In this document: one piece after another, positions 16,116-24,674 of the stretch | How positions within the stretch are numbered: position 1 is the first letter of the stretch | Layout of the letters: every line of letters starts with the position of its first letter | From: SZUA-430 sp040381215 | GTDB taxonomy: Bacteria > Pseudomonadota > Alphaproteobacteria > Micropepsales > Micropepsaceae | DNA: 64,000 bases | NCBI GenBank assembly: GCA_040381215.1 | Contig: JBEIHO010000008.1 | Coordinates: 1-64,000, forward strand | Direction: 5' to 3' | Program-made: the position numbers and the translations under genes | Notes under the pieces: model-generated | The model's database searches: none | What the model saw: the letters and a program-made list of their open reading frames with translations, nothing else | Told to the model about the DNA's origin: nothing

Positions 16116-16610
16116 ATGTTTGTTGTCGAGACATTCTCCGGCACGAAGCAGGAATTGCACGAGGAGCTGCTGCGCCAGGCGCAGGGGCTTCTCGAGGGCG
16201 AGCGCGACCTGATTGCGAATGCCGCCAACCTGTCAGCGCTCATCTGGCAGCTGGTGCCTGACCTGAACTGGGCTGGATTTTATTTCATGAAGCATGGCGG
16301 GCTTGTCCTTGGTCCTTTCCAGGGCAAGCCGGCTTGCGTACGCATTGCGGTGGGAAAGGGCGTATGCGGAACGGCCGTTGCAACCCGCTCCACCATGCTC
16401 GTCGAGGATGTCCATGCGTTTCCCGGGCATATTGCCTGCGATGCGGCGTCGAATGCCGAGCTGGTCGTGCCGCTCGTCAGCGATGGTATCGTGCATGGCG
16501 TGCTTGATCTGGACAGTCCGACGACCGGTCGCTTCGACAGGGAAGACCAGCAGGGCTTCGAGAGGCTGGTCGCGCTGTTCGTTGCCGCCAGCGATTTTCC
16601 AAAAGCCTGA
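16116..16610 (+). CDS. msrC: Free methionine-R-sulfoxide reductase (GAF domain)
   Basis: This 164-residue protein is a single GAF domain with three cysteines at 74, 84 and 108 (KPACVRIAVGKGVC...HIACD), the arrangement of the free-Met-R-SO reductase family (YebR/fRMsr). The enzyme acts on free methionine-R-sulfoxide in the cytoplasm. No signal peptide is visible, which contrasts with the two exported neighbours. NWAGFYF and the ELVVPLVSDGIVHGVLDLDSP core fit the family. It completes a unit that repairs protein-bound methionine outside the cytoplasm and free methionine inside it. Confidence 0.92.
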   Translation: MFVVETFSGTKQELHEELLRQAQGLLEGERDLIANAANLSALIWQLVPDLNWAGFYFMKHGGLVLGPFQGKPACVRIAVGKGVCGTAVATRSTMLVEDVHAFPGHIACDAASNAELVVPLVSDGIVHGVLDLDSPTTGRFDREDQQGFERLVALFVAASDFPKA

Positions 16611-16640
16611 GCTGTCTACTTCCTGTCCTTGACGTGAAGT

Positions 16641-16674
16641 GGCCGGACCGACTGGGGTATATCTCGGTCCGGCC
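16641..16674 (+). terminator. Strong hairpin downstream of the msr operon (no clear T-run)
   Basis: GGCCGGACCGA (16641-16651) and TCGGTCCGGCC (16664-16674) are perfect 11-bp arms around a 12-base loop. The sequence after it (TGTCACGCCTCTTTCG) is not a good T-run, so it could be a Rho-assisted terminator or part of the structured region that follows. Confidence 0.4.
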
Positions 16675-16839
16675 TGTCACGCCTCTTTCGTCAAGGTATA
16701 GGGGGTACCCGGACGATTGCCTGGAAGGGAGTTCCAGTACCGGAGCCGCTTGGCTGCTTCTCAGGGGGAGATTGCTGCTCCGGTACGACCGAGATGGGAG
16801 TGTGCGGGAGCGTTGCCAAGGGGCGCACGCAAAAAAACT
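16661..16839 (+). other. Unexplained cluster of inverted repeats (possible structured RNA)
   Basis: Perfect complementary arms: ATCTCGGTC (16661-16669) with GACCGAGAT (16787-16795); GTACCGGAGC (16737-16746) with GCTCCGGTAC (16777-16786); CTGGAA/TTCCAG around GGGAG (16721-16737); and GTGTGCG (16800-16806) with CGCACGC (16823-16829), one G-U pair, followed by seven A (16830-16836). The first arm is shared with the hairpin at 16641, so two folds compete. No convincing coding frame crosses the region. It does not match the tmRNA, SRP RNA, or 6S layouts I know. No gene follows it on the plus strand. Confidence 0.35.
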
Positions 16840-16852
16840 TCTGCCGGTCAGC

Positions 16853-17746
16853 TCAGAATTGCCACTCGCGGGCTTGTGAAACCATGAAGTCGCGGAAGAC
16901 CATGATGCGTTTGGCGCCGCGCAATGTCTCGGGATAACACAGGTGGACCTCGTATTTCGGCCCCGGTGTTTCCTCGAGGATGCGAATGAGTTTCGTGTTG
17001 CCGTGGGTGATGTAGTCGGGCAGGGCGCCGATGCCGATGCCGCTCTCTATGGCCTTGCTCATCGCGATGATGTTGTTGACGTAAAGGGCGGCTTCGCGCG
17101 GACTGCCAGACTTGCGGCCGACTTCCGACAGCCAGTTCACCTTGGCGATTTCAGGCGGGGCGTCGCCGTAGATGATGATGTCGTGACCATCGATGCTGCC
17201 GATGTCGGAGGGCCTGCCCTTGCGGGCCATGTATTCCTCGGTCGCGTAGACATGATAGACGACATCGAACAGCTTGCGCTGGACGAGGTCGCCCTGAACG
17301 GGCTGGCGCATGCGCAGGGCGATATCCGCCTCGCGGTGGCTGAGATCGAGTTCGCCATCGTGCAGCAGCAGGTGAACCTTGATGTCCGGGTAGGCCTCGG
17401 CGAAGAGCCGCAGGCGCGGGGTAAGCCAGAAGGTGCCAATGCCTACGGTCGCTGTCACCCGCAGCTCGCCACGAGGATCTTCGCGGCTGTTGAGCAGGTC
17501 TTCCTCGACCTCCGTGAGTTCCTGGAAGATGCGGGTCGTGGTGCGGAAGAGACGCTCGCCCTGTTCCGTCCTGACAAGCCCCCTGGCGTGGCGAATGAAC
17601 AGGGATGTCTTCACCTCATCCTCGAGGGCACTGATCTGGCGGCTCACGGCGGGCTGGCTCAAGCCAAGCTCTTCGCCTGCGTGGGTCAGGCTTCCGGCCT
17701 TTGCCACCGCATGGAACACGCGCAACCTGTCCAGGTCCATCGGCAT
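16853..17746 (-). CDS. LysR family transcriptional regulator
   Basis: I start it at the ATG at 17746 (MPMDLDRLRVF), 8 bp after the trxB stop; longer upstream frames lie inside trxB. The N-terminal winged helix covers residues ~3-62 with the recognition helix in GEELGLSQPAVSRQISALED. Residues ~95-290 form the periplasmic-binding-like effector domain. The effector is not readable. The very short distance to trxB, same strand, indicates co-transcription, and this trxB-lysR order recurs in alphaproteobacteria (family knowledge). It probably controls redox or the trxB unit, but this is inference. Confidence 0.85.
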   Translation of the reverse strand: MPMDLDRLRVFHAVAKAGSLTHAGEELGLSQPAVSRQISALEDEVKTSLFIRHARGLVRTEQGERLFRTTTRIFQELTEVEEDLLNSREDPRGELRVTATVGIGTFWLTPRLRLFAEAYPDIKVHLLLHDGELDLSHREADIALRMRQPVQGDLVQRKLFDVVYHVYATEEYMARKGRPSDIGSIDGHDIIIYGDAPPEIAKVNWLSEVGRKSGSPREAALYVNNIIAMSKAIESGIGIGALPDYITHGNTKLIRILEETPGPKYEVHLCYPETLRGAKRIMVFRDFMVSQAREWQF

Positions 17747-17754
17747 GGCATCAT

Positions 17755-18720
17755 CTATTCCGCTGCAACCCTGACCTGCTGGTGATGGGCAATGAAGCGC
17801 TCTGCCTCGAGCGCTGCCATGCAACCCATTCCTGCCGCCGTCACAGCCTGGCGAAACACCTTGTCCTTCACGTCGCCGGCAGCGAAGACGCCCGGGATGT
17901 TGGTTGCCGTCGAGTCCGGTGCCGTGCGGATGTAGCCGTCGTCGTCCATGTCGACCTGGCCGCGGAAGATGGCCGTGGCCGGTGCGTGTCCGATGGCAAC
18001 GAACAGGCCATCCACCTTCAGTTCACTTGTCGCGCCTGTCTTCACGTTATTCAGGCGGACGCCGGTCACCGACTTGGGAGTGGATGAGCCGAGCACCTCG
18101 TCAACGCCAGAGTCCCAGACCACCCTGATCTTCGGGTTGGCGAAGAGGCGCTGCTGCATCATCTTTTCGGCGCGCAGGCTGTCCCTGCGGTGGATGAGTG
18201 TCACGGTGTTCGCGAAATTGGTCAGGAAGAGCGCTTCTTCAACGGCGGTGTTGCCGCCACCGATGATCGCGACGTCCTTGCCGCGGTAGAAGAAGCCGTC
18301 GCACGTGGCGCAGGCCGAAACACCGTGTCCCTTGAAATGCTCTTCCGAGGGCAGGCCAAGCCAGCGTGCCTGCGCGCCGGTTGCGATGATCAGCGTGTCG
18401 CAGGTGTAGACGTCGCCGCTGTCGCAGCCGAGGCGGAAGGGGCGTGCCTTGAGGTCGACGGTTTCCACGATGTCGTTCACCATGCGCGTGCCGACGTGCT
18501 CGGCCTGCGCTTTCATCTGGTCCATCAGCCAGGGGCCCTGGATGGTCTCGGCGAAGCCGGGGTAATTCTCGACGTCGGTCGTGATCGTGAGCTGCCCGCC
18601 GGGCTGAAGGCCTGCGATCAGCACGGGTTCAAGCATGGCGCGAGCCGCATAGATCGCCGCGGTGTAGCCAGCGGGGCCGGATCCGATGATGATTACCTTG
18701 GCGTGTGTCGCTGCTGTCAT
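17755..18720 (-). CDS. trxB: Thioredoxin-disulfide reductase
   Basis: This FAD/NADPH enzyme passes electrons from NADPH to thioredoxin. The 321-residue protein has an N-terminal FAD site GSGPAGYTAAIYAAR, the redox pair CATC (Cys137, Cys140, in SACATCDGFFYRG), and the NADPH-binding GGGNTAVEEALFL motif, in the correct order. Length matches the low-molecular-weight TrxB class. It has a promoter at 18768-18796 and is followed by the LysR regulator. Thioredoxin is also the usual electron donor of the three methionine-sulfoxide reductases encoded about 1-4 kb away. Confidence 0.97.
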   Translation of the reverse strand: MTAATHAKVIIIGSGPAGYTAAIYAARAMLEPVLIAGLQPGGQLTITTDVENYPGFAETIQGPWLMDQMKAQAEHVGTRMVNDIVETVDLKARPFRLGCDSGDVYTCDTLIIATGAQARWLGLPSEEHFKGHGVSACATCDGFFYRGKDVAIIGGGNTAVEEALFLTNFANTVTLIHRRDSLRAEKMMQQRLFANPKIRVVWDSGVDEVLGSSTPKSVTGVRLNNVKTGATSELKVDGLFVAIGHAPATAIFRGQVDMDDDGYIRTAPDSTATNIPGVFAAGDVKDKVFRQAVTAAGMGCMAALEAERFIAHHQQVRVAAE

Positions 18721-18767
18721 GTGCGAATCTTCCCGGGATGTTCGGCTGGTGCGCTTGTTTGCCCGTC

Positions 18768-18796
18768 ATATAGGAAGGGTTGGTCTGCGACCGCAA
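18768..18796 (-). promoter_or_regulatory. trxB promoter
   Basis: On the minus strand: TTGCGG (18796-18791), 17-bp spacer, CTATAT (18773-18768). The distance to the trxB ATG leaves a leader of about 40 bp. Confidence 0.55.
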
Positions 18797-18824
18797 TATG
18801 GGGTGCGCGGGCGATCCCGCCAAA

Positions 18825-19793
18825 TCAAAGAAAATTGACCAATTTGCCGCGTATCAGATCTGCAATTCGGGCGGTTTCGTTCAGTGGGTCGTAAGTCCAG
18901 TTTTCGATCCGTCCCTTGAAAAGGCGGGCGACTCCCATTTCGGTGAGCTTGTCCACAAGGCGGTCGAACTTGGGGTTGGATGACGCGAGTTGCAGGATGT
19001 GCACCGGTTTTCCGGTGCCGGCGGCCTCAACCATCATGTTGGTGGAATCGGAGGTCACCAGGATCGCGTCCGCGTGCGCCAGCATGCCCAGCAGCGGGTT
19101 GTCGCCTTTGCCATCCCAGAGAAAGGCGTGCTTGGCGTTGAGCGCGTCGCGCAGGATCTGCGTCTGCTCTTCGCCGGTGCGTCGGGACGTGGTGACCATC
19201 AGGGAGAAACCCTGGTGGAGGAGGTCGCGCAGCTGGTCACCCAGCGCTGCGGCGTCGGCCTTGGTGAAACGGTGCGCCTTTGATCGCCCTCCCACCAGGA
19301 CGGCGATGCGCGGCGATGGATAGGCCTGAACCAGCGCTTGCCAGCGCCTTGCGGCGGTTTCGAGGTTGGCAGCGTTGATGCGGTTGGGGCTGCCGATGAT
19401 GGGGACCACGTTGTCGCCCGTCAGTCCGTCATGCTCGGGCGGAACGACCAGGTCGAAAACGTCCGTCGGAACACGCGGGTCCTGGAGCTGGACCGTCATT
19501 GTGCGGTTGTCCGAGCGTCGCTTGATTTCGATCAGGAAAGGGATGCTGCGCCATCCGCAACCGATGGCGAGGCGCGGCCAGGGTGGTTCGAAGCGCGTGC
19601 TGTCGCTGCCCAAGGAGAGGAAGGGGAAGGGCCAGAGCGTGACCGGGAGGAGCGTCCACGGCCAGACGGGTTTCACGATCCGGCTTTCGATCGGCAATCC
19701 AACCGCTTCGGCCAGGCCGAGGCACTGGTTGAGCATGCCGGCCCTGCCATCGGTGATGATCCAGGTTGCGTCTTTCAGCGTCGGATTGTTCAC
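18825..19793 (-). CDS. ELM1/GtrOC1 family protein (DUF1022)
   Basis: The 322-residue product starts with a GTG (19793). It has the family hallmark of a glycosyltransferase-B-like fold: WIITDGRAGMLNQCLGLAEAVGL at the N-terminus, a central IGSPNRINAANLE, then AVLVGGRSKAHRFT, and the C-terminal ILVTSDSTNMMVEAAGTGKPVHIL. Family knowledge: such proteins occur in alphaproteobacteria and in plants as ELM1 (mitochondrial fission). The bacterial role is not established; some annotations suggest sugar transfer to envelope molecules. It is divergent from the Lrp gene; the 104-bp gap to trxB holds the trxB promoter. Confidence 0.85.
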   Translation of the reverse strand: MNNPTLKDATWIITDGRAGMLNQCLGLAEAVGLPIESRIVKPVWPWTLLPVTLWPFPFLSLGSDSTRFEPPWPRLAIGCGWRSIPFLIEIKRRSDNRTMTVQLQDPRVPTDVFDLVVPPEHDGLTGDNVVPIIGSPNRINAANLETAARRWQALVQAYPSPRIAVLVGGRSKAHRFTKADAAALGDQLRDLLHQGFSLMVTTSRRTGEEQTQILRDALNAKHAFLWDGKGDNPLLGMLAHADAILVTSDSTNMMVEAAGTGKPVHILQLASSNPKFDRLVDKLTEMGVARLFKGRIENWTYDPLNETARIADLIRGKLVNFL

Positions 19794-19818
19794 AGAATTG
19801 CGCGATCCTGAAATTTTA

Positions 19819-19847
19819 TTGCCGAATCCTGGGGGCTGACGCTATAC
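19819..19847 (+). promoter_or_regulatory. Promoter of the Lrp/AsnC gene
   Basis: TTGCCG (19819-19824), 17-bp spacer, CTATAC (19842-19847). The predicted start is about 31 bp before the ATG at 19886. The region is shared with the divergent ELM1-like gene (GTG at 19793). Confidence 0.6.
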
Positions 19848-19885
19848 AAGGCCCGCGCGAAACAAAATTTCCCGGGCGGGTCCCC

Positions 19886-20362
19886 ATGCAGCGAAACAAG
19901 CTAGATGCCATAGACCAGCGCATTCTCCATGAATTGCAGGCGGACGGGCGCATCACGAATGTCGAGCTGTCCCAACGCGCCAAGATTTCGGCGCCGCCCT
20001 GTTTACGGCGGGTTCGCGCGCTGGAGCAAGACGGATTTATCCGCGGGTATCACGCGGATCTGGATCCCAAGGCCCTGGGCTATGAGGTGACCGCGTTCGC
20101 GTTCGTGGGCTTGGCCAGCCAGGCCGAGCCTGACCTCAAGGCCTTCGAGGAGCAGGTGAGGCAGTGGCCCATCGTGCGCGAGTGCTACATGATGTCGGGC
20201 GAGGTCGATTTTGTCCTCAAATGCGTGGCCCATGACCTGAGCGAGTGGCAGACCTTCGTCACCCAGACGCTGACAGCGGCGCGCAGCGTCGCTGCCGTCA
20301 AGACGGCGCTCACGATCCGTGAATCGAAGCGCGAGCCCGGGGTTCCAGTCGAACCGGCCTGA
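19886..20362 (+). CDS. Lrp/AsnC family transcriptional regulator
   Basis: The start is the ATG at 19886 (MQRNKLDAIDQRIL). Residues 5-60 are the N-terminal winged helix-turn-helix (ITNVELSQRAKISAPPCLRRVRALEQDGFIRGYHADLDP). Residues ~70-145 are the RAM/AsnC effector domain with VRECYMMSGEVDFVLKCVA. Family members sense amino acids and form octamers. The gene has its own promoter and a perfect terminator just downstream. There are no adjacent amino-acid genes on the same strand, so its targets may be elsewhere. Confidence 0.9.
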   Translation: MQRNKLDAIDQRILHELQADGRITNVELSQRAKISAPPCLRRVRALEQDGFIRGYHADLDPKALGYEVTAFAFVGLASQAEPDLKAFEEQVRQWPIVRECYMMSGEVDFVLKCVAHDLSEWQTFVTQTLTAARSVAAVKTALTIRESKREPGVPVEPA

Positions 20363-20400
20363 GCGGTGCGCTTCCTCCGATCGTTGCGCCTGACAAACAA

Positions 20401-20431
20401 AAACGGGCAGCGGATATCCGCTGCCCGTTTT
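20401..20431. terminator. Bidirectional terminator between lrp-type gene and greA
   Basis: CGGGCAGCGGA (20404-20414) and TCCGCTGCCCG (20417-20427) form a perfect hairpin, flanked by AAA on the 5' side and TTTT on the 3' side, so it can work from both strands. Confidence 0.9.
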
Positions 20432-20448
20432 CGTGTCCTGCGCAGGGA

Positions 20449-20922
20449 TTACTTGTATTCGACTTTGGTGATCTCGTAGGTGCGGCCGCCGGAGGGCGTG
20501 TTGACCTCGACCGTGTCGCCGACCGACTTGCCGATCAGGGCGCGGGCCAGCGGCGAGGACAGCGAGATGCGACCCTTGGCAAAGTCTGCCTCGATGTCGC
20601 CGACGATCTGGAATTTGGACTTCTGCTCGGTCTCCTCGTCCACAACCGTGACGGTCGCACCGAACTTGACGGATTTGCCGGAAAGCTTGGATACGTCGAT
20701 CACCTGGGCACGGGACACCTTGTCCTCGAGTTCCATCACGCGTCCCTCGATGAAGCTCTGGCGCTCCTTGGCGGAATGGTACTCCGCGTTCTCCGACAGG
20801 TCGCCATGGGCGCGGGCTTCGGAGATCGCCTTGATGATGGCTGGACGTTCCACTGACTTCAGGTGCTTTATCTCCGCCTCCAGAGCAGCAAAGCCCTGTG
20901 CGGTCATGGGTATCTTTTCCAT
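20449..20922 (-). CDS. greA: Transcription elongation factor GreA
   Basis: GreA rescues backtracked RNA polymerase by stimulating cleavage of the nascent RNA. I start it at 20922 (MEKIPMTAQGFAALEAEIKHL), giving 157 residues against 158 in E. coli; an extra 75 bp upstream frame is not needed. The N-terminal coiled coil has the LSENAEYHSAKERQ loop with the acidic D/E catalytic tip (DLSENAEY). The C-terminal FKBP-like domain ends in TPSGGRTYEITKVEYK. It has its own promoter at 21077-21105 and is the next gene after carB. Confidence 0.97.
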   Translation of the reverse strand: MEKIPMTAQGFAALEAEIKHLKSVERPAIIKAISEARAHGDLSENAEYHSAKERQSFIEGRVMELEDKVSRAQVIDVSKLSGKSVKFGATVTVVDEETEQKSKFQIVGDIEADFAKGRISLSSPLARALIGKSVGDTVEVNTPSGGRTYEITKVEYK

Positions 20923-21076
20923 CGCCTGATTCTCGTCACTTTCCAGTCGCGCCAAGGGACAAAAGGACTGAGCAGCCTTGGCGGCGCGACCGACCAAAGC
21001 CTTCGGAGTTTCAATTGCTCGCTGAAGAACTGCAGCGCAGCTGATGCCTGGGTGCCAAACCCGCGGCTTACGGGAT

Positions 21077-21105
21077 CAATATAGCAACACCCGCCCCGGT
21101 TTTCA
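21077..21105 (-). promoter_or_regulatory. greA promoter
   Basis: On the minus strand: TTGAAA (21105-21100), 17-bp spacer, TATATT (21082-21077). This leaves a 5' leader of about 150 bases before the greA ATG at 20922. Confidence 0.7.
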
Positions 21106-21154
21106 AGGACTGTGACCGAGGGGGTCTGGCAAAATTCCCTTTTAAATCAATGCC

Positions 21155-24100
21155 TTAGTTTGCATATGACTGTAGCGGCGCTACGTCGAGGCTGGTTGTC
21201 CGCAGGGCAGAAATCGACTGAACCGCAGCGGAAGCCCCGGCAATGGTCGTGTAATAGGGGATCTTCTGCATCAGCGCGGTCCGACGGATCGAAAGCGAAT
21301 CCTTCAGGGCCTGTGCACCCTCCGTCGTGTTGAACACGAGGGCGATCGAGCCGTCCTTCATGGCATCGACGATGTGGGGGCGGCCTTCGTAGACCTTGTT
21401 GATCCGCGTGACGGGGAGGCCCATGTCCATCAGGTGGGTTGCCGTGCCGCCTGTGGCAACAATCCTGAAGCCCATGGCGATCAGGTCTTGCACAGGCTTC
21501 AGGATGGCGTCCTTGTCTGAATCGCGAACCGAGACGAATACGGTTCCTTCGCCGGGCAACGTGATGCCGGCTGCGATCTGGCTCTTGGCGAAGGCTCGCT
21601 CGAAGTTCGAGTCGATACCCATCACCTCGCCGGTCGACTTCATTTCCGGGCCCAGCACCACATCGACGCCGGGGAAGCGCGCGAAGGGCATCACGGCTTC
21701 CTTGACGGACATATGTCGCGGCGTTTTTTCCTTCAGTCCCATCGATGCGAGGGGTTCGCCTGCCATGACGCGCGAGGCGATGGCGGCTACCGGCAAGCCA
21801 ACGGCCTTGGCCACGAAGGGGACGGTGCGGCTTGCGCGTGGATTGACCTCGAGGATGAAGATCTGGCCCGCCTGGATTGCGAACTGGACATTCATCAGGC
21901 CGACCACGTTCAGCTCGCGTGCCAGCGCCGTTGTCTGACGCTTGAGTTCCGCCACCATTTCCGGCGACAGGGACCAGGGCGGGATCGAGCAGGCGCTGTC
22001 ACCGGAGTGGACGCCGGCTTCCTCGATATGTTCCATGATGCCCGCGACGAAGACGCCGCTTGCGTCGGCTATGGCGTCAACATCGACTTCGACGGCGTTG
22101 CGCAGGTACTGATCGATCAGCACGGGATCGTCGCCCGAGATCTTGAAGACGTCGGTCTGCAGCAGTGTCTCGCGCATGTGCTGTTCGTCGCGAACGATGG
22201 TCATGCCGCGACCGCCCAATACGAAGGAGGGGCGGATGACGACCGGGTATCCAACTTCGCGCGCGGCCTGCAGCGCTTCTTCGGTCGTCAAGGCCGTTCG
22301 GTTCATGGGTTGCTTGAGGCCGATCGCGTCGATGAGCGCCTGGAAACGCTTGCGATCCTCGGCGATGTCGATGGCATCGGGCTGGGTCCCGAGGATCGGG
22401 ATCTTCGCGGTTTCCAATGCGGCTGCGAGTTTCAGCGGGGTCTGGCCGCCAAACTGGCAGATGACGCCAACAACTTCGCCCCGCGACTGCTCGGTGCGGA
22501 TGAGCTCGATCACATCCTCTGCCGTCAAGGGTTCGAAGTAGAGGCGGTCGGATGTGTCGTAGTCGGTCGAGACGGTCTCCGGGTTGCAGTTGACCATGAT
22601 GGTCTCGAAGCCCGACTTGGCGAGGGCAAAGGCTGCATGACAGCAGCAATAGTCGAATTCGATGCCCTGGCCGATGCGGTTGGGACCGCCGCCCAGGATG
22701 ATGACCTTGCGGCGGTCGGAAGGTTCGCTCTCGCATTCCACAGCGCCCGCTGTCGGCGCCTCGTAGGTCGAATACATGTAAGGCGTAATCGCGCGGAACT
22801 CGGCTGCGCATGTGTCGACGCGCTTGAAGACCGGCGTGACACCAAGCCGGCGTCGCTGTCCGGCGACTTCGCTTTCGCGCTTGCCCGTCAGGCGCGCGAT
22901 GCGCGCGTCGGAGAAGCCCATGGCCTTGATATCGCGCATCCCATCGGCGTCGTCGGGCAGACCGTGCTCGCGAATGGAGGCTTCGGTGCGGATGATGTCC
23001 TCGATCTGCTCGAGGAACCAGGGGTCGACCTTGGAGGCTGCATGGACTTCGGCAATGGTCAGGCCCATCCTGAAGGCTTCAGCGATGATGCGGATGCGGT
23101 CAGGCGTCGGCCGTGCGAGGGCCGCGATCACGGCGTTGCGGTCGTCGCCGGATCCAAGACCCGGGATCTCTATCTCGTCGAAGCCGGTCAGGCCGGTTTC
23201 CAGAGAGCGGAGCGCTTTCTGGACGGACTCGGCGAAGGTGCGTCCGATGGCCATGGCTTCGCCAACGGATTTCATCGACGTGGTCAGGATCGGTTCGGCG
23301 CCCGGGAACTTCTCGAACGCAAAGCGCGGGATCTTCGTGACCACGTAGTCGAGCGTGGGTTCGAAGGATGCGGGCGTTGCCTTGGTGATGTCATTCGTCA
23401 GTTCGTCGAGCGTGTAGCCGACGGCGAGGCGGGCAGCGACCTTGGCGATGGGAAAGCCCGTCGCCTTCGAGGCCAGCGCCGAGGAGCGCGATACGCGCGG
23501 GTTCATTTCAATGACGACGAGGCGGCCATCTTTCGGGTTGATGGCGAACTGCACGTTGGAGCCGCCGGTTTCAACGCCGATCTCGCGCAGCACAGCAATG
23601 CTGGCGTTGCGCATGATCTGGTATTCCTTGTCCGTCAGGGTCAAGGCGGGGGCTACGGTGATCGAGTCGCCGGTGTGGACGCCCATCGGGTCGATGTTCT
23701 CGATCGAACAGATGATGATGCAGTTGTCGACGCGGTCGCGGACTACCTCCATCTCGAATTCCTTCCAGCCGAGAACGGATTCCTCGATCAGGACAGAACC
23801 GACGGGGGAGGCATCGATGCCGCGATCGACGATCTCGACGAATTCCTCGCGGTTGTAGGCGATGCCGCCGCCCTGACCGCCGAGCGTGAAGGACGGTCGG
23901 ATGATTGCGGGAAGGCCGACATGGTCGAGTGCCGCCAATGCCTGGTCGCGCGATGTCGCTATGCGCGAGCGTGGGGATTCCAGCCCGATGCGGTCCATGG
24001 CGTCGCGGAAGAGGAGGCGGTCTTCGGCCTTGGCTATGACATCCGGCTTCGCGCCGATCATCTCGATGTCGTATTTCTGGAGGATGCCGAGCTTGTCGAG

Positions 24101-24421
24101 GTCGAGGGCGCAATTGAGTGCGGTCTGTCCACCCATGGTGGGCAAGACGGCGATGCGCGATGCGGGGTGCTCGCGACGTTCGCGGGCGATGATCTTCTCG
24201 ACGAATTCCGGCGTGATGGGTTCGATGTAGGTTGCGTCCGCCAGATCGGGATCGGTCATGATCGTGGCGGGGTTCGAATTGACGAGGACGATCCGGTAGC
24301 CCTCGGACCTCAGCGCGCGACACGCCTGCACGCCGGAATAATCGAACTCGCAGGCCTGGCCGATCACGATCGGTCCGGCGCCGATGATGAGGATCGTATC
24401 GATGTCAGTTCTTCTGGGCAT
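21155..24421 (-). CDS. carB: Carbamoyl-phosphate synthase, large subunit
   Basis: CarB makes carbamoyl phosphate for arginine and pyrimidine synthesis, using ammonia channelled from CarA. The 1088-residue protein has two ATP-grasp halves: GAGPIVIGQACEFDYSG near the N-terminus and GGGPNRIGQGIEFDYCC in the middle. Both have the LGGQGGG/LGGRGM-type loops and the metal-binding E-x-N-x-R-x-S motif (IEMNPRVSRSSALASKATG; LEVNPRASRTVPFVAKA). The C-terminal MGS-like allosteric domain covers the last ~140 residues. Unusually, an HD-hydrolase gene lies between carA and carB. Confidence 0.98.
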   Translation of the reverse strand: MPRRTDIDTILIIGAGPIVIGQACEFDYSGVQACRALRSEGYRIVLVNSNPATIMTDPDLADATYIEPITPEFVEKIIARERREHPASRIAVLPTMGGQTALNCALDLDKLGILQKYDIEMIGAKPDVIAKAEDRLLFRDAMDRIGLESPRSRIATSRDQALAALDHVGLPAIIRPSFTLGGQGGGIAYNREEFVEIVDRGIDASPVGSVLIEESVLGWKEFEMEVVRDRVDNCIIICSIENIDPMGVHTGDSITVAPALTLTDKEYQIMRNASIAVLREIGVETGGSNVQFAINPKDGRLVVIEMNPRVSRSSALASKATGFPIAKVAARLAVGYTLDELTNDITKATPASFEPTLDYVVTKIPRFAFEKFPGAEPILTTSMKSVGEAMAIGRTFAESVQKALRSLETGLTGFDEIEIPGLGSGDDRNAVIAALARPTPDRIRIIAEAFRMGLTIAEVHAASKVDPWFLEQIEDIIRTEASIREHGLPDDADGMRDIKAMGFSDARIARLTGKRESEVAGQRRRLGVTPVFKRVDTCAAEFRAITPYMYSTYEAPTAGAVECESEPSDRRKVIILGGGPNRIGQGIEFDYCCCHAAFALAKSGFETIMVNCNPETVSTDYDTSDRLYFEPLTAEDVIELIRTEQSRGEVVGVICQFGGQTPLKLAAALETAKIPILGTQPDAIDIAEDRKRFQALIDAIGLKQPMNRTALTTEEALQAAREVGYPVVIRPSFVLGGRGMTIVRDEQHMRETLLQTDVFKISGDDPVLIDQYLRNAVEVDVDAIADASGVFVAGIMEHIEEAGVHSGDSACSIPPWSLSPEMVAELKRQTTALARELNVVGLMNVQFAIQAGQIFILEVNPRASRTVPFVAKAVGLPVAAIASRVMAGEPLASMGLKEKTPRHMSVKEAVMPFARFPGVDVVLGPEMKSTGEVMGIDSNFERAFAKSQIAAGITLPGEGTVFVSVRDSDKDAILKPVQDLIAMGFRIVATGGTATHLMDMGLPVTRINKVYEGRPHIVDAMKDGSIALVFNTTEGAQALKDSLSIRRTALMQKIPYYTTIAGASAAVQSISALRTTSLDVAPLQSYAN

Positions 24422-24674
24422 GGGTCAAACCATCAATGCGGCGCATGTGATGCAATGCTGCCACTGTGTTTTAGGAGTTGATTAATCGGCAGGGCGTACG
24501 ACGTGCGTGCAGCCGATTTAAGCCGGGAACCAATCGCCAAGAGCTGCACAACAAAAAGGTTTCCGTTCTCAAGCCTGCGGTGATTTTCCGTGCGCTGGCG
24601 TTCGTTACGGGCTTGGGCCCGGCAACGGCGCCAGCTTTTTCTTTTCCCGGACGCACGGTGATTGCTCAGGTGGT

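Noticed and set aside
21713..24481. 922-codon plus-strand open frame opposite carB
   Set aside because: Antisense to carB in a high-GC region. The composition (Asp/Gly/Val/Arg-rich) is typical of a reverse-frame shadow, and no domain is visible.
24422..24674. Attenuator or riboswitch before carB
   Set aside because: One imperfect hairpin (around 24600-24630) has no T-run and no leader peptide. It is treated as a plain intergenic gap of the carA-HD-carB unit.
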